Part shown: positions 1-7,951 of the stretch, piece after piece
How positions within the stretch are numbered: the stretch's first letter is position 1
Layout of the letters: each line of letters begins with the position of its first letter
Assembly: GCA_001917585.1 (NCBI GenBank)
Contig: MNEG01000169.1
Span: 1 to 45,397, forward strand
Direction of reading: 5' to 3'
Origin: Candidatus Rokubacteria bacterium 13_1_40CM_68_15
Lineage (GTDB): Bacteria > Methylomirabilota > Methylomirabilia > Rokubacteriales > CSP1-6
DNA: 45,397 nt
The notes under the pieces: generated by a model
What the model saw: only the letters and a program-made list of their open reading frames with translations
Told to the model about the DNA's origin: nothing
Databases searched by the model: none
Translations under genes and position numbers: made by a program

Positions 1-289
1 CGTAGAGGGCGTTCACCAGCTTCTCGTTCTGGTTGAAGGCCTGGACGAGCTGGCGGTTGGCTTCCCGCAGCTTGTTCTCGAGCACCATGAATTCCTTCGG
101 CGAGTCCTCGAGCTTCTTGCGCAGATGCACCGTCTCCGCTTCCAGGGACCGGACATACGCCTGAAGATCCTGCACCTGGATCTCGTACTCCGTGAGCCGG
201 CGGCGGGTGCCGGAATCGGACATCGACGCGGGAAGGAACTTGGAGAACCCTTCGCGACTTGGGCTACCCTTTTTCTCGAACTCCTTCAT
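1..289 (-). CDS. arc: Proteasome-associated AAA ATPase (ARC/Mpa type), N-terminal part
   Basis: Only the first 96 codons lie in the window; the gene runs off the left edge. Read on the minus strand from ATG 289, the protein starts MKEFEKKGSPSREGF and continues into a long heptad-like helix containing LRKKLEDSPKEF and LREANRQLVQAFNQNEKLV. This is the coiled coil that precedes the OB and AAA domains of ARC/Mpa, the hexameric unfoldase that feeds substrates to the bacterial 20S proteasome; in Mpa the coiled coil binds the tag protein Pup. The ATP-binding domains are outside the window, so the assignment rests on the coiled coil alone. An AGAGGGGA Shine-Dalgarno precedes the start. Proteasome genes are known outside actinobacteria in several soil and candidate phyla, which fits the rest of the window. 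Confidence 0.75.
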   Translation of the reverse strand, partial: MKEFEKKGSPSREGFSKFLPASMSDSGTRRRLTEYEIQVQDLQAYVRSLEAETVHLRKKLEDSPKEFMVLENKLREANRQLVQAFNQNEKLVNALY

Positions 290-363
290 AGCCCATCCCC
301 TCTGTCCTGACTCCAGGTGAGCGGCTCGTGCATTTTGCGCTGGATTTCGCCGACTCTGCCCGA

Positions 364-393
364 AGTATAGGCGGCTGTAAAAAAGAAAGTCAA
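364..393 (-). promoter_or_regulatory. Sigma70-type promoter for the ARC ATPase gene
   Basis: On the minus strand, TTGACT (393-388), an 18-nt spacer and TATACT (369-364) are close to the -35/-10 consensus. The start codon at 289 is about 70 nt downstream, giving an ordinary leader. This is the best promoter match in the 284-bp divergent gap. Confidence 0.65.
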
Positions 394-538
394 GGTTCCG
401 AGGCTCTTGCGCGCCTTTCGGGCCCGCGATTTTCCTCGCGTTTCATTCGCCGACGTCCTCCTGCGCCTCCTCGCTATCGTTCAGGGGAGCAAGTTCCATA
501 CCGAGCGCGCGCACGGAACCCTCCCGTCGAGCAAACGG

Positions 539-568
539 TTGGCGTCTTCACCGGGTTCCTCGTATAAG
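539..568 (+). promoter_or_regulatory. Candidate promoter abutting the solute-binding protein start
   Basis: TTGGCG (539-544), an 18-nt spacer and TATAAG (563-568) form a plausible promoter whose -10 box ends five bases before ATG 574. If it is used, transcription would begin at or near the A of the start codon, giving a leaderless mRNA. There is no Shine-Dalgarno immediately upstream of the ATG, which agrees. Confidence 0.45.
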
Positions 569-573
569 AACGT

Positions 574-2109
574 ATGCGTCTCGCACGTCTCGGGTTCGCC
601 GTCATTCTCGGGGCGGCAGTCGTTGCCGGGTGGACGTCCGTTTCTTCTCCTCAATTTGGCTCAGGCAGGAAGGAAGTGCGCGTCGGGGCCGTCGGAATCC
701 CTTCCACCCTCGACCCGGCGGCAGCCCTCGATGGAGCGGCAGCACTCATCGCACGACAGGTGTTCGACACACTGGTCTCGTGGAAGGAGGGGAGCACTGA
801 CATCGAGCCGGCGCTCGCCACACGATGGACGGTGTCGCGCGATGGCCTGACGTGGAGCTTCACGTTACGTGACAATGTGCGCTTTCATGACGGAACGGCA
901 CTTACTGCAGGAGAAGTTGCCGCGAGCTTTGATCACCACTTGAAAGACACGCAGCGAACGCCGGTTGTGTGGACCGCGCTCCTGCGTGGTGCGCCGGGAG
1001 TGGTGAAGGAAGTGCGCGCCGCCGACGCGCGCACGGTGCAATTCGTCCTCGTCCAGCCGTACGCCCCTCTGCTGACGGTGCTCGCTCACCCCGGCTTCGG
1101 CATCGCCCGACAAGTGGCCGCCGCCGACGGAAGTGTCAGGTTTATCGGCACTGGCCCTTACAGGTTGACCGACGCGTCAAGTGGACGGATGACGCTCGAT
1201 ACCGTCGCCGGGCACTGGGCTGGAGCACCCCGCGCGGAGCGGTTGATCTTCCTCGAGGTGGCGAACGACGACCACGCCGAAGCGGAGTTCGACGCTCGGG
1301 CGCTCGATCTGTGGTTTCCGTCGTGGGCACCACGCCGCAACGAAGGCGCCCTCTCCGTCCCTGGGCTCCAGGTTGGCTACCTCGCGTTTCAGACCGAAAA
1401 GGAGCCGTTTTCTCGTAAGAAAATCCGACAGGCGCTGGCGGCGGCCATCGATCCGGCTGCGGTCGGCGCGGCGCTCGGGCGCACGGCGGTCCCTCTCCAG
1501 TCGTTCCTGCCCGCCGGTACGTGGGCGCGGCGCGAGGGCTCTCCGATCCTCGGGGGCACGCGCCGCGCCGTGACGATGTTGCTGGCTGAAGGCGGTTGGC
1601 CCAAGGGCTACGCGCCGACGTTGCTGGCACCGAGCGAGTTGCCGGGTTTCGACGTCAGCGCCCTGGCCGAGGCGCTGAAGACGACGTTGCAGGCGGCCGA
1701 TATCCCGGTGCGCGTGCGTCTCGAACCCGACGCGGCACTCAGGACCGCGCGTGGCTCCGGGGAGCACGACATCGCTCTCGCCGAGGCCAGCATCGCGGGC
1801 GGTGATCCGCATCTCTTCCTGTATCCACTGTCGACCAGCGAAGGCGCCAGCCGGGGACCACAGACGCTGAACTTCTCCTTCTATCGAAATCCCCGGCTCG
1901 ACGACATGCTGATCCGAGCGAGCCAGATCGCCTTCCGGCCGGAGCGCGCACGCCTCTACCAGCGCGCCCAGGCCGTGCTGTCCGAAGAGCTCCCGTGGAT
2001 TCCGCTCTACGTGCGCCTGGTGTGGGCGGTCGCGCGCCCGGAGGTCCGTGGACTGCGCCTGCACCCGACCGGCCTGCCGCGCCTCACCGCGGTCAGCCTC
2101 GAGCCATAG
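574..2109 (+). CDS. ABC transporter solute-binding protein, family 5 (peptide/opine type)
   Basis: 511 aa. Residues 1-25 form a signal peptide (MRLARLGFAVILGAAVVAGW) with no lipobox cysteine, so the protein is probably periplasmic. The mature part begins KEVRVGAVGIPSTLDPAAA and carries the family-5 opening pattern: a target-site statement (IARQVFDTLVSW), PALATRW, then WSFTLRDNVRFHDGT and a C-terminal QAVLSEELPWIPLY segment. This matches DppA/OppA-like receptors that deliver short peptides, nickel-chelates or glycosides to ABC permeases. No permease or ATPase gene follows, so it is an orphan receptor here and its ligand cannot be deduced. The start is fixed by the signal peptide; a candidate promoter sits directly at it. 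Confidence 0.85.
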   Translation: MRLARLGFAVILGAAVVAGWTSVSSPQFGSGRKEVRVGAVGIPSTLDPAAALDGAAALIARQVFDTLVSWKEGSTDIEPALATRWTVSRDGLTWSFTLRDNVRFHDGTALTAGEVAASFDHHLKDTQRTPVVWTALLRGAPGVVKEVRAADARTVQFVLVQPYAPLLTVLAHPGFGIARQVAAADGSVRFIGTGPYRLTDASSGRMTLDTVAGHWAGAPRAERLIFLEVANDDHAEAEFDARALDLWFPSWAPRRNEGALSVPGLQVGYLAFQTEKEPFSRKKIRQALAAAIDPAAVGAALGRTAVPLQSFLPAGTWARREGSPILGGTRRAVTMLLAEGGWPKGYAPTLLAPSELPGFDVSALAEALKTTLQAADIPVRVRLEPDAALRTARGSGEHDIALAEASIAGGDPHLFLYPLSTSEGASRGPQTLNFSFYRNPRLDDMLIRASQIAFRPERARLYQRAQAVLSEELPWIPLYVRLVWAVARPEVRGLRLHPTGLPRLTAVSLEP

Positions 2110-2207
2110 TCGCGCGCGCGGCCGACGTTTGCGCGGGGGCGCGCCGAGTGATAGAAGGAGGCGAGCCTCTCGATCGCTCCGATCGGGCTGCTCGCATTCC
2201 TCCGCCG

Positions 2208-3245
2208 ATGCCGACGATCGCCGAGACCACCGTCGAGAAGATCGAAATGGTGTTCCCCGAACACGCGGGTGCCCCCGGTCAGATCCACGGGGGCCGCATG
2301 ATGGAGTGGATCACCGAGGCCGGGACGATGGCGGCGGCGCGGGTGGCGCGCGGCCAGGTCGTGCTCGGCGCCATGGACGACATCGACTTCCTGCATCCCG
2401 TCAAGGTCGGCGAGATCGCCATCCTGCGCGCCCAGGTCGAATACATCGGGCGGAGCTCGCTGGAGGTCGGTGTGCGGGTCTGGGCCGAGAACGTCAGCAC
2501 CGGCGCCCGTAGCGTCACCCTGAACTCTCACCTCGTATTCGTCAGCGTCGGCGACGACATTCGCCCACGGCCCGTGCGGGAGAGGATCGAGCCCCGAGGC
2601 GCCACCGAGCTGGCTCTCGTCGAGGCCGCTCGGCAACGTCGCGAGCAACGCCTCGCCCGGTGGACGAAACGCCGCGCCCAGTCACAGGATGCGGAGCCAC
2701 GGACCACCTCGAACAGGCCACCCACGGCCCAAGGCGAGCTGGAAGCCCCCGATACGACATGGCGATTCGAGTCGGTCCGGCCGGTGCTGCCGGAGGACGC
2801 CCTGTTCGGGACGACGATGTTCGCAGGCAAGCTCCTCATGGCGCTCGACGAGGCAGGTGGCATCCTGTCGATGCGATACTGTCGGGGTCTGGTCATGACG
2901 GCTTGTCTCGATGCGATGGACTTCTACGCGCCGATCTCGACGCACGAGGTCGTCACGTTCAAGGCCGGATTGAACTACGTCGGGACGTCGTCCCTGGAGG
3001 TGGGCGTGAAGGTGCTGACGGAGAAGCCGTGGACGGGCGAGGTGCGCCACGCCTGCACGGCCTTTCTCACCTACGTGCACCTGGGGCCTGATCTCCGGCC
3101 GCGCCCGTGCCCCCCGTTCACGCCCGAGACTCCGGGCGAGAGGCGGCGCTGGGAAGCGGCCAGGGAGCGGAGGGAACTTCGGTTGGCGCGGGTCAAGCGC
3201 CTCAAGGCGGCTCTCGCCGGTGACAGTCCGGCGGAGAAAGGGTAG
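2208..3245 (+). CDS. Tandem hot-dog acyl-CoA thioesterase
   Basis: 345 aa with two hot-dog folds in tandem, about residues 7-125 and 185-300, joined by a charged linker; the C-terminal tail is helical and Arg-rich. Both repeats show the acyl-CoA thioesterase pattern (IHGGRMMEWI, FAGKLLMALDEAGG, then IDFLHPVKVGE / MDFYAPISTHE and GRSSLEVGVRV / GTSSLEVGVKV). Such proteins hydrolyse acyl-CoA to free acid and CoA in the cytoplasm, like YciA, ACOT7 or BFIT. In repeat 2 the catalytic-type Asp is present (D214), whereas repeat 1 has Thr (T36) there, so the sites look asymmetric. ATG 2208 is chosen because the first fold begins just after it; a GTG at 2148 is in frame. The stop is 5 nt before yebC. 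Confidence 0.8.
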   Translation: MPTIAETTVEKIEMVFPEHAGAPGQIHGGRMMEWITEAGTMAAARVARGQVVLGAMDDIDFLHPVKVGEIAILRAQVEYIGRSSLEVGVRVWAENVSTGARSVTLNSHLVFVSVGDDIRPRPVRERIEPRGATELALVEAARQRREQRLARWTKRRAQSQDAEPRTTSNRPPTAQGELEAPDTTWRFESVRPVLPEDALFGTTMFAGKLLMALDEAGGILSMRYCRGLVMTACLDAMDFYAPISTHEVVTFKAGLNYVGTSSLEVGVKVLTEKPWTGEVRHACTAFLTYVHLGPDLRPRPCPPFTPETPGERRRWEAARERRELRLARVKRLKAALAGDSPAEKG

Positions 3246-3250
3246 CGACG

Positions 3251-4000
3251 ATGTCAGGGCATTCCCGGTGGTCGCAGATCAAGCGCAAGAAGGGCAAGGC
3301 CGACGTCCAGCGCGGGAAGCTGTTCTCGAAGATCCTGCGCGAGATCACGGTCGCGGCCAGAAATGGCGGCGGCGATCCCAAAGCCAACATGCGCCTCAAG
3401 GCGGCCATCGAGTCGGCCAAAGAGGCGAACATGCCGCAGGACAACATCAAGCGCGCCATCCAGAAGGGTACCGGCGAGCTCCCGGGAGAATCGTACGAGG
3501 AGATCACGTACGAGGGGTACGCGCCGGGCGGCGTCGCCGTGTTGATCCGGGTGCTCACCGACAATCGCAACCGGACGGCTCCCGAGGTCCGGCACACGTT
3601 CGAGAGGTTCGGTGGAAACATGGGGGCATCGGGTGCCGTCGCCTGGATGTTTGAGCGCAAGGGCGTGATCCGGGTGGACGCGACCAAGATCGCCGAGGAC
3701 GACCTGCTCGCCAAGGCGCTCGACGCCGGGGCCACCGACATGACGCGCGAAGAAAAAGTTTTTGAGATCACCACCGGCCCTGGTGAAATGGACGCGGTCC
3801 GCGGGGCGCTTGAAGCAGCCCGGGTTCCGGTCGTGGAGGCCGAGGTGACGTTCGTCCCGCAGTCCACGGTGCGAGTGGAGGGCAAGGACGCTCCCCAGGT
3901 GCTGCGCCTCATCGAGGCGCTGGAGGAACTGGACGACGTCCAGGCGGTCTACGGGAACTACGACATCCCGGACGAGGTCATGGAGGCCATCACGGTCTGA
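3251..4000 (+). CDS. yebC: YebC/PmpR family protein
   Basis: 249 aa, full length. It starts with the near-invariant MSGHSRWSQIKRKKGKAD and continues with the three YebC domains, including RGKLFSKILREI and the acidic second domain with GNMGASGAVAWMFERKG. YebC-family proteins bind DNA as regulators, and recent work links them to relief of ribosome stalling at proline stretches; either role is family knowledge. The ruv genes follow immediately, the usual arrangement in many bacteria. Confidence 0.95.
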   Translation: MSGHSRWSQIKRKKGKADVQRGKLFSKILREITVAARNGGGDPKANMRLKAAIESAKEANMPQDNIKRAIQKGTGELPGESYEEITYEGYAPGGVAVLIRVLTDNRNRTAPEVRHTFERFGGNMGASGAVAWMFERKGVIRVDATKIAEDDLLAKALDAGATDMTREEKVFEITTGPGEMDAVRGALEAARVPVVEAEVTFVPQSTVRVEGKDAPQVLRLIEALEELDDVQAVYGNYDIPDEVMEAITV

Positions 4001-4016
4001 GCGGCCGTCGGGCGGC

Positions 4017-4502
4017 CTGGCCGCCCGGGTCGTCGGCGTCGATCCTGGCCTCGTCGGCACCGGCTTTGCCGTCCTCGAATCGGGCCCCACCGGGATCGGC
4101 GTCCTCGACGCGGGCGTCATCGAGACGCGAGCCAGCATGCCCCTCTCCGAGCGCGTGCACGCGATCTATGACGGCGTGTGGGCGCTCTTCGACAAGCACG
4201 CTGCCGCCGCCGTCGTCGTGGAAGACCTCTACGCCTCCTACGCGTTTCCACGCACGGCGCTTCTCATGGCCCATGCCCGCGGCGTCATCTGTCTCGCTGC
4301 GCATCAGAAGGGCCTGACCGTCGTGACCCTGGCCCCGGCCGAGGTCAAGCGGGCGATCGCGGCTCACGGCGCGGCGTCGAAGGAGCAGATCCAGCACTCC
4401 ATCCAGCGGCTGCTCTCCCTCGCCGAGCTGCCGAGGCCGTCCCACGTGGCCGACGCCCTCGCCCTGGCGTTCACCGGCCTCGGACGGCTGCACCTGCGGT
4501 GA
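4017..4502 (+). CDS. ruvC: Crossover junction endodeoxyribonuclease RuvC
   Basis: About 161 aa if read from CTG 4017. RuvC resolves Holliday junctions as a dimer working with RuvAB. The RNase H-like acidic catalytic set is visible: the Asp in VVGVDPGLVGTGFAV, the Glu in VVVEDLYASY, and the His/Asp pair in RPSHVADALALAF. In this reading frame there is no ATG, GTG or TTG between the catalytic first strand and well into yebC; the first such codon downstream (ATG 4137) would remove the catalytic Asp. CTG 4017 lies where a RuvC start is expected, four codons before the VVGVDPG strand, but has no convincing Shine-Dalgarno. A sequencing error or translational coupling to yebC are alternatives. ruvA follows after 7 nt. 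Confidence 0.85.
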   Translation: MAARVVGVDPGLVGTGFAVLESGPTGIGVLDAGVIETRASMPLSERVHAIYDGVWALFDKHAAAAVVVEDLYASYAFPRTALLMAHARGVICLAAHQKGLTVVTLAPAEVKRAIAAHGAASKEQIQHSIQRLLSLAELPRPSHVADALALAFTGLGRLHLR

Positions 4503-4509
4503 TGGCCCG

Positions 4510-5163
4510 GTGATCGCCTCGCTCAGCGGGCGTCTGCGGCGGCGACTGGACGACCGGATCGTCCTCGAGACGGCAGGCGTGGGCTACGAGGTCTTCCTTC
4601 CGCCGATCGTCATGCGGCAGATCGAGCACCTCGCGCCCGATGACGGCGAGAAGGCCAGCGAGCTGAGCCTGGTCACTCACTATCACGCCACCCGTGACCA
4701 GCCGCGCCCTGTGCTGATCGGCTTTACCAACGAGCTGGACAAGGAGTTCTTCGAGAAGCTGATCACGGTGAAGGACATGGGGCCGATGGTCGCGGCACGG
4801 GCACTGGCGGTGCCGGTGGCGGAAGTGGCGGCGGCGATTGCGCGGCAAGATGAGAAGTACCTCCGCTCCCTGCCTGGCATCGGGCCGCAGAAGGCCAAGA
4901 ACATCGTCGCTCAGCTCCACGGCAAGGTGGCGAAGTTCGCGCTGCTGCAAGGAGAGGCCGCGCCGGCCCCGACGCCTGCGCCTGTCGGCGCGGAGGGCCA
5001 GGACGGTCTGCGGGAGCTGGTGTGGGAAGTGCTCGTCAAGCAGCTCGGCCATCGCCCGAGCGAGGCGTCGCAGCTCATCACCGACGCCCTCAAGCGCCGG
5101 CCAGGCGTCATGAGCGCCGAGGAGCTGTTCGACGAAATCTACCGGGGGGCGAAGAGCTCGTGA
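4510..5163 (+). CDS. ruvA: Holliday junction branch migration protein RuvA
   Basis: 217 aa from GTG 4510. Domain I is the OB fold (IASLSGRLRRRL, VLETAGVGYEVFLPP), followed by the two helix-hairpin-helix motifs of domain II (LITVKDMGPMVAARAL, LRSLPGIGPQKAKNI) and, after an Ala/Pro linker, domain III (REL through SAEELFDEIYRG), which contacts RuvB. RuvA tetramers bind the four-way junction and load RuvB rings. The stop overlaps the ruvB start as GTGA, indicating translational coupling. Confidence 0.95.
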   Translation: MIASLSGRLRRRLDDRIVLETAGVGYEVFLPPIVMRQIEHLAPDDGEKASELSLVTHYHATRDQPRPVLIGFTNELDKEFFEKLITVKDMGPMVAARALAVPVAEVAAAIARQDEKYLRSLPGIGPQKAKNIVAQLHGKVAKFALLQGEAAPAPTPAPVGAEGQDGLRELVWEVLVKQLGHRPSEASQLITDALKRRPGVMSAEELFDEIYRGAKSS

Positions 5164-6227
5164 GCGCCGGCGCCGCCCCGCCGCCTCCCGACGACCAGAC
5201 CGTCGGGCGAATCCTCAGTCGAGCCGCTGCGCCCGAGGAGGCCCAGTTCGAGCGCCAGCTCCGCCCGCAATCGTTCGCCGAGTACGTCGGCCAGGAGCAG
5301 GCGGTGGCGAGCCTGCGCGTGTCCGTGGAGGCCGCCCGGGGACGCCGGGAGTGCGTGGATCACGTCCTGCTCTACGGGCCGCCCGGCCTCGGCAAGACCA
5401 CCCTCGCCGGCGTGATCGCCAACGAGATGGGCACGAATCTGGTGACCACGTCGGGTCCGGCCGTCGAGCGTGGCGGGGATCTGATGGGGATCTTGTCCAA
5501 CCTCAATCAGCACGATGTCCTCTTCATCGACGAGATCCATCGTCTGCCGCGAGTGGTGGAGGAGCTGCTGTATCCGGCGATGGAGGACTTTTCGGTGAAT
5601 TTCGTCATGGAGCGCGGCATGTATGCGCGCGCCATCAAGCATCGGCTCTCCCCGTTCACGCTGGTCGGCGCGACCACGCGGCCCGGGATGCTATCGGCGC
5701 CGTTGCGCGAGCGCTTCGGGATCTTTCACCATCTCGACTTCTATTCGGAGGCGGAGCTCTCGCGCATCGTGCTCCGCTCAGCCGAGATCCTCGGCGCGAA
5801 GATCGAGCCGGGCGGGGCGGGTGAGATCGCACGGCGCGCCCGCGGCACGCCGCGGATCGTGAATCGTCTGCTGCGCCGGGTGCGCGACTACGCCCAGGTG
5901 GCGGGCGACGGCGTCATCACGGCCGCCATCGCTCGGGACGCGCTCGACAAGGAGGGTGTCGACGGGCGGGGTCTCGACCGGCTCGACCGGCGGTTCCTGG
6001 GCGCCATCGTCGAGCACTACGGCGGAGGCCCCGTCGGCATCGAAGCCGTCGCGGCCACGATCAACGACGAGGCGGAGTCGCTCACGGAGCTGGTGGAGCC
6101 CTATCTCTTGAAGATCGGCTTCGTCGTGCGAACGCCGACGGGGCGACGGGTGACACGTGAGGCATACTTGCATCTGGAGAGGCAACCGCCCGCCACGCCA
6201 GGCGGGCAGGGCGGCCTCTTCGAGTGA
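5160..6227 (+). CDS. ruvB: Holliday junction branch migration helicase RuvB
   Basis: 355 aa. The start is taken as GTG 5160, overlapping the ruvA stop, because upstream codons in this frame lie inside ruvA. It is an AAA+ motor with Walker A GPPGLGKTTLA, Walker B FIDEIHRL, sensor GATTRPG, and the arginine-finger region APLRERFG. The C-terminal winged-helix domain (GPVGIEAVAATINDE, PYLLKIGFVVRTPTGR) binds DNA. With RuvA it drives ATP-dependent branch migration during recombination repair. The N-terminus is slightly longer and more proline-rich than usual. Confidence 0.97.
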   Translation: MSAGAAPPPPDDQTVGRILSRAAAPEEAQFERQLRPQSFAEYVGQEQAVASLRVSVEAARGRRECVDHVLLYGPPGLGKTTLAGVIANEMGTNLVTTSGPAVERGGDLMGILSNLNQHDVLFIDEIHRLPRVVEELLYPAMEDFSVNFVMERGMYARAIKHRLSPFTLVGATTRPGMLSAPLRERFGIFHHLDFYSEAELSRIVLRSAEILGAKIEPGGAGEIARRARGTPRIVNRLLRRVRDYAQVAGDGVITAAIARDALDKEGVDGRGLDRLDRRFLGAIVEHYGGGPVGIEAVAATINDEAESLTELVEPYLLKIGFVVRTPTGRRVTREAYLHLERQPPATPGGQGGLFE

Positions 6228-6231
6228 CACC

Positions 6232-6447
6232 ATGTCGGATGTCGGCCGTGCCCTGGTCATCGTCGGGGCCGTCATTGCGGTGGTCGGCATCGTGCTGATG
6301 CTCGCGGGGCGGGTGCCCTGGATCGGGCGGCTGCCCGGCGACATCTATATCCGTCGTGGCAACTGGTCCTTCTACTTCCCACTGGCGACGTCACTCCTCC
6401 TGAGCGTGGTCCTCACGCTGATGTTCTGGTTGATCGGCCGCCGGTGA
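6232..6447 (+). CDS. DUF2905 small membrane protein
   Basis: 71 aa with two predicted transmembrane helices (ALVIVGAVIAVVGIVLMLAG and LATSLLLSVVLTLMFWLI) separated by the conserved loop GRLPGDIYIRRGNWSFYFP. This is the DUF2905 signature. The family has no known function but recurs directly downstream of ruvB in many bacteria. ATG 6232 follows the ruvB stop by 4 nt, and its own stop overlaps the GTG of the next gene. Confidence 0.9.
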   Translation: MSDVGRALVIVGAVIAVVGIVLMLAGRVPWIGRLPGDIYIRRGNWSFYFPLATSLLLSVVLTLMFWLIGRR

Positions 6448-7562
6448 GGCTCCTCCTCGGGGCGTTGGCGCTGCTGGTCGCCTCACCAGCCGCCGCCGTC
6501 GCCTCGGGAATGATCCGCGTCGCTCTGGTGGAATCAGTGCGCGCGGCCGAGATCCGTGGCCTGGACATCGAAGTGACCCCGCTCGGCGTTGGCTGCCCGC
6601 GGTGCCCGGGCGCGTCCTGGCGAGCCGACGTCGTCCGCGCCGTAATCACGGGCACGGCCATCGAGATCGACGGTCGCGCGGCCGCCGGCTTCCGGCTCAC
6701 TAGCGACCGCCCGTTGCGGCTCAATGGCCGCGAGTACGTGTCGGCATTGGAGATCGTCCGGAATGGCGGCGGCCTCGCCATCATCAACGAGTTGCCGATG
6801 GAGGAGTATTTGGCCGGCGTGCTCCGAGCAGAGACTGGTGAGCGCTGGCCGGCCGAAGCCCTGCGGGCCCAGGCCATCGTGGCCCGCACCTACGCGGCGT
6901 ACCAACGCTCGATCGCCGCCGGCAAGCCCTACCAGATCGTAGCGTCCACCGCGCATCAGCTGTTCGCCGGGCGCGTGTCGCCGGCGTCGCCAGCGTGGAA
7001 CGCCGTGCAGGACACCGCCGGCCAGGTTCTGCGCTGGGAAGGCGAGCTGTTCCCGGCCTTCTATCACAGCGAGAGCGGTGGCTACACCGAAGACCCGCGG
7101 ACGGTCTTCGCGGCGCGCAACATCCCGGCGCTGAAGCCGGTCGTGTGCCCGTTCTCGACCGGCTCACCGCACTACTACTGGAGTCTCGACGTCCGGCTCG
7201 GTGAGCTGACGGAAATCTTGCGGAAGGGCGGCGTGGACGTCGGCCCCGTCGGCGCGATCGAGGTGACCGAGCGAACACCGTCATTGCGTGCGTCGGTCGT
7301 GACGGTGCGGGGAACGCGCGGCGCCGTCCGGGTGCGAGGCAACGAGCTGCGACGCATCGTCGGCTTCGAGACGTTGAAGAGCACGCTCTTCGCCGTCGCC
7401 GTCGACGGCGAGTCCGCGCACTTCGCCGGCCGCGGCTATGGCCATGGCGTCGGCCTCTGCCAGTGGGGCGCCAAGGGCATGGCCGAACAGGGCCACGCCG
7501 CGCGGCGAATCCTCGAGTTCTATTATCCCGGCGCGACGCTCGGCTTCCTCGACGGCAGGTAA
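6444..7562 (+). CDS. SpoIID/LytB domain protein, probable peptidoglycan lytic enzyme
   Basis: 372 aa from GTG 6444. An N-terminal signal sequence (LLLGALALLVASPAAAVASG) precedes the SpoIID domain: NELPMEEYLAGVLRAETG, then PAEALRAQAIVARTYAAYQR, FYHSESGGYTED and the terminal GYGHGVGLCQWGAKGMA with ILEFYYPGATL. SpoIID proteins are lytic transglycosylases that cleave glycan strands; the Glu in the RAETG segment is in the region of the known catalytic residue. In organisms with no other sign of sporulation, as here, these proteins act in cell-wall turnover, often next to ruvB/queA. The domain is complete. Confidence 0.88.
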   Translation: MRLLLGALALLVASPAAAVASGMIRVALVESVRAAEIRGLDIEVTPLGVGCPRCPGASWRADVVRAVITGTAIEIDGRAAAGFRLTSDRPLRLNGREYVSALEIVRNGGGLAIINELPMEEYLAGVLRAETGERWPAEALRAQAIVARTYAAYQRSIAAGKPYQIVASTAHQLFAGRVSPASPAWNAVQDTAGQVLRWEGELFPAFYHSESGGYTEDPRTVFAARNIPALKPVVCPFSTGSPHYYWSLDVRLGELTEILRKGGVDVGPVGAIEVTERTPSLRASVVTVRGTRGAVRVRGNELRRIVGFETLKSTLFAVAVDGESAHFAGRGYGHGVGLCQWGAKGMAEQGHAARRILEFYYPGATLGFLDGR

Positions 7563-7568
7563 CCGCGC

Positions 7569-7901
7569 ATTCCGATCACGTGGCAGGACTTCGAGAAAGT
7601 CGACCTTCGCGTCGGCGTCGTGACCGACGCCCGCGAATTCCCCGAAGCCCGCCGTCCTGCCTACCAGCTCTGGATCGACTTCGGCCCGCTCGGCGTCAAG
7701 CGCTCCAGCGCTCAGATCACTCGCTACTATCGTCCCGCCGAGCTCATCGGTCGCCTCGTGATCGCGGTCGTGAACTTTCCACCCAAGCAGATCGGTCCGT
7801 TCGTGTCCGAGGTCCTCGTCCTCGGTGCCTACGACGAGGCGGGTGAGGTGATCCTGCTCCATCCCGATCGCGCGGTCTCTCCGGGGGCGAAGATCGGCTG
7901 A
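7569..7901 (+). CDS. csaA: CsaA-like tRNA-binding (EMAP/OB-fold) protein
   Basis: 110 aa if started at ATT 7569. The whole CsaA pattern is present: ITWQDFEKVDLRVGVV, then REFPEARRPAYQLWIDFG, KRSSAQITRYY, AVVNFPPKQIGPFVSEVLVLG. CsaA dimers bind tRNA-like RNA and have been described as secretion-related chaperones. The frame is closed upstream by the spoIID stop TAA (7560-7562), and there is no ATG/GTG/TTG before GTG 7620, which would remove the first strand including DLRVG. ATT 7569 puts Met one residue before PITWQDF, as in normal CsaA starts, and AGGT (7557-7560) lies 8 nt upstream. It is therefore probably an ATT-initiated gene. Confidence 0.82.
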   Translation: MPITWQDFEKVDLRVGVVTDAREFPEARRPAYQLWIDFGPLGVKRSSAQITRYYRPAELIGRLVIAVVNFPPKQIGPFVSEVLVLGAYDEAGEVILLHPDRAVSPGAKIG

Positions 7902-7951
7902 TCCGGCTTCACTGGCAACGGTCTTGCAGCCCGCCAACACAGAGCTTCCCC

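Noticed and set aside
328-567. Plus-strand ORFs in the ARC/solute-binding gap
   Set aside because: They cover the promoters of both flanking genes and lack coding character.
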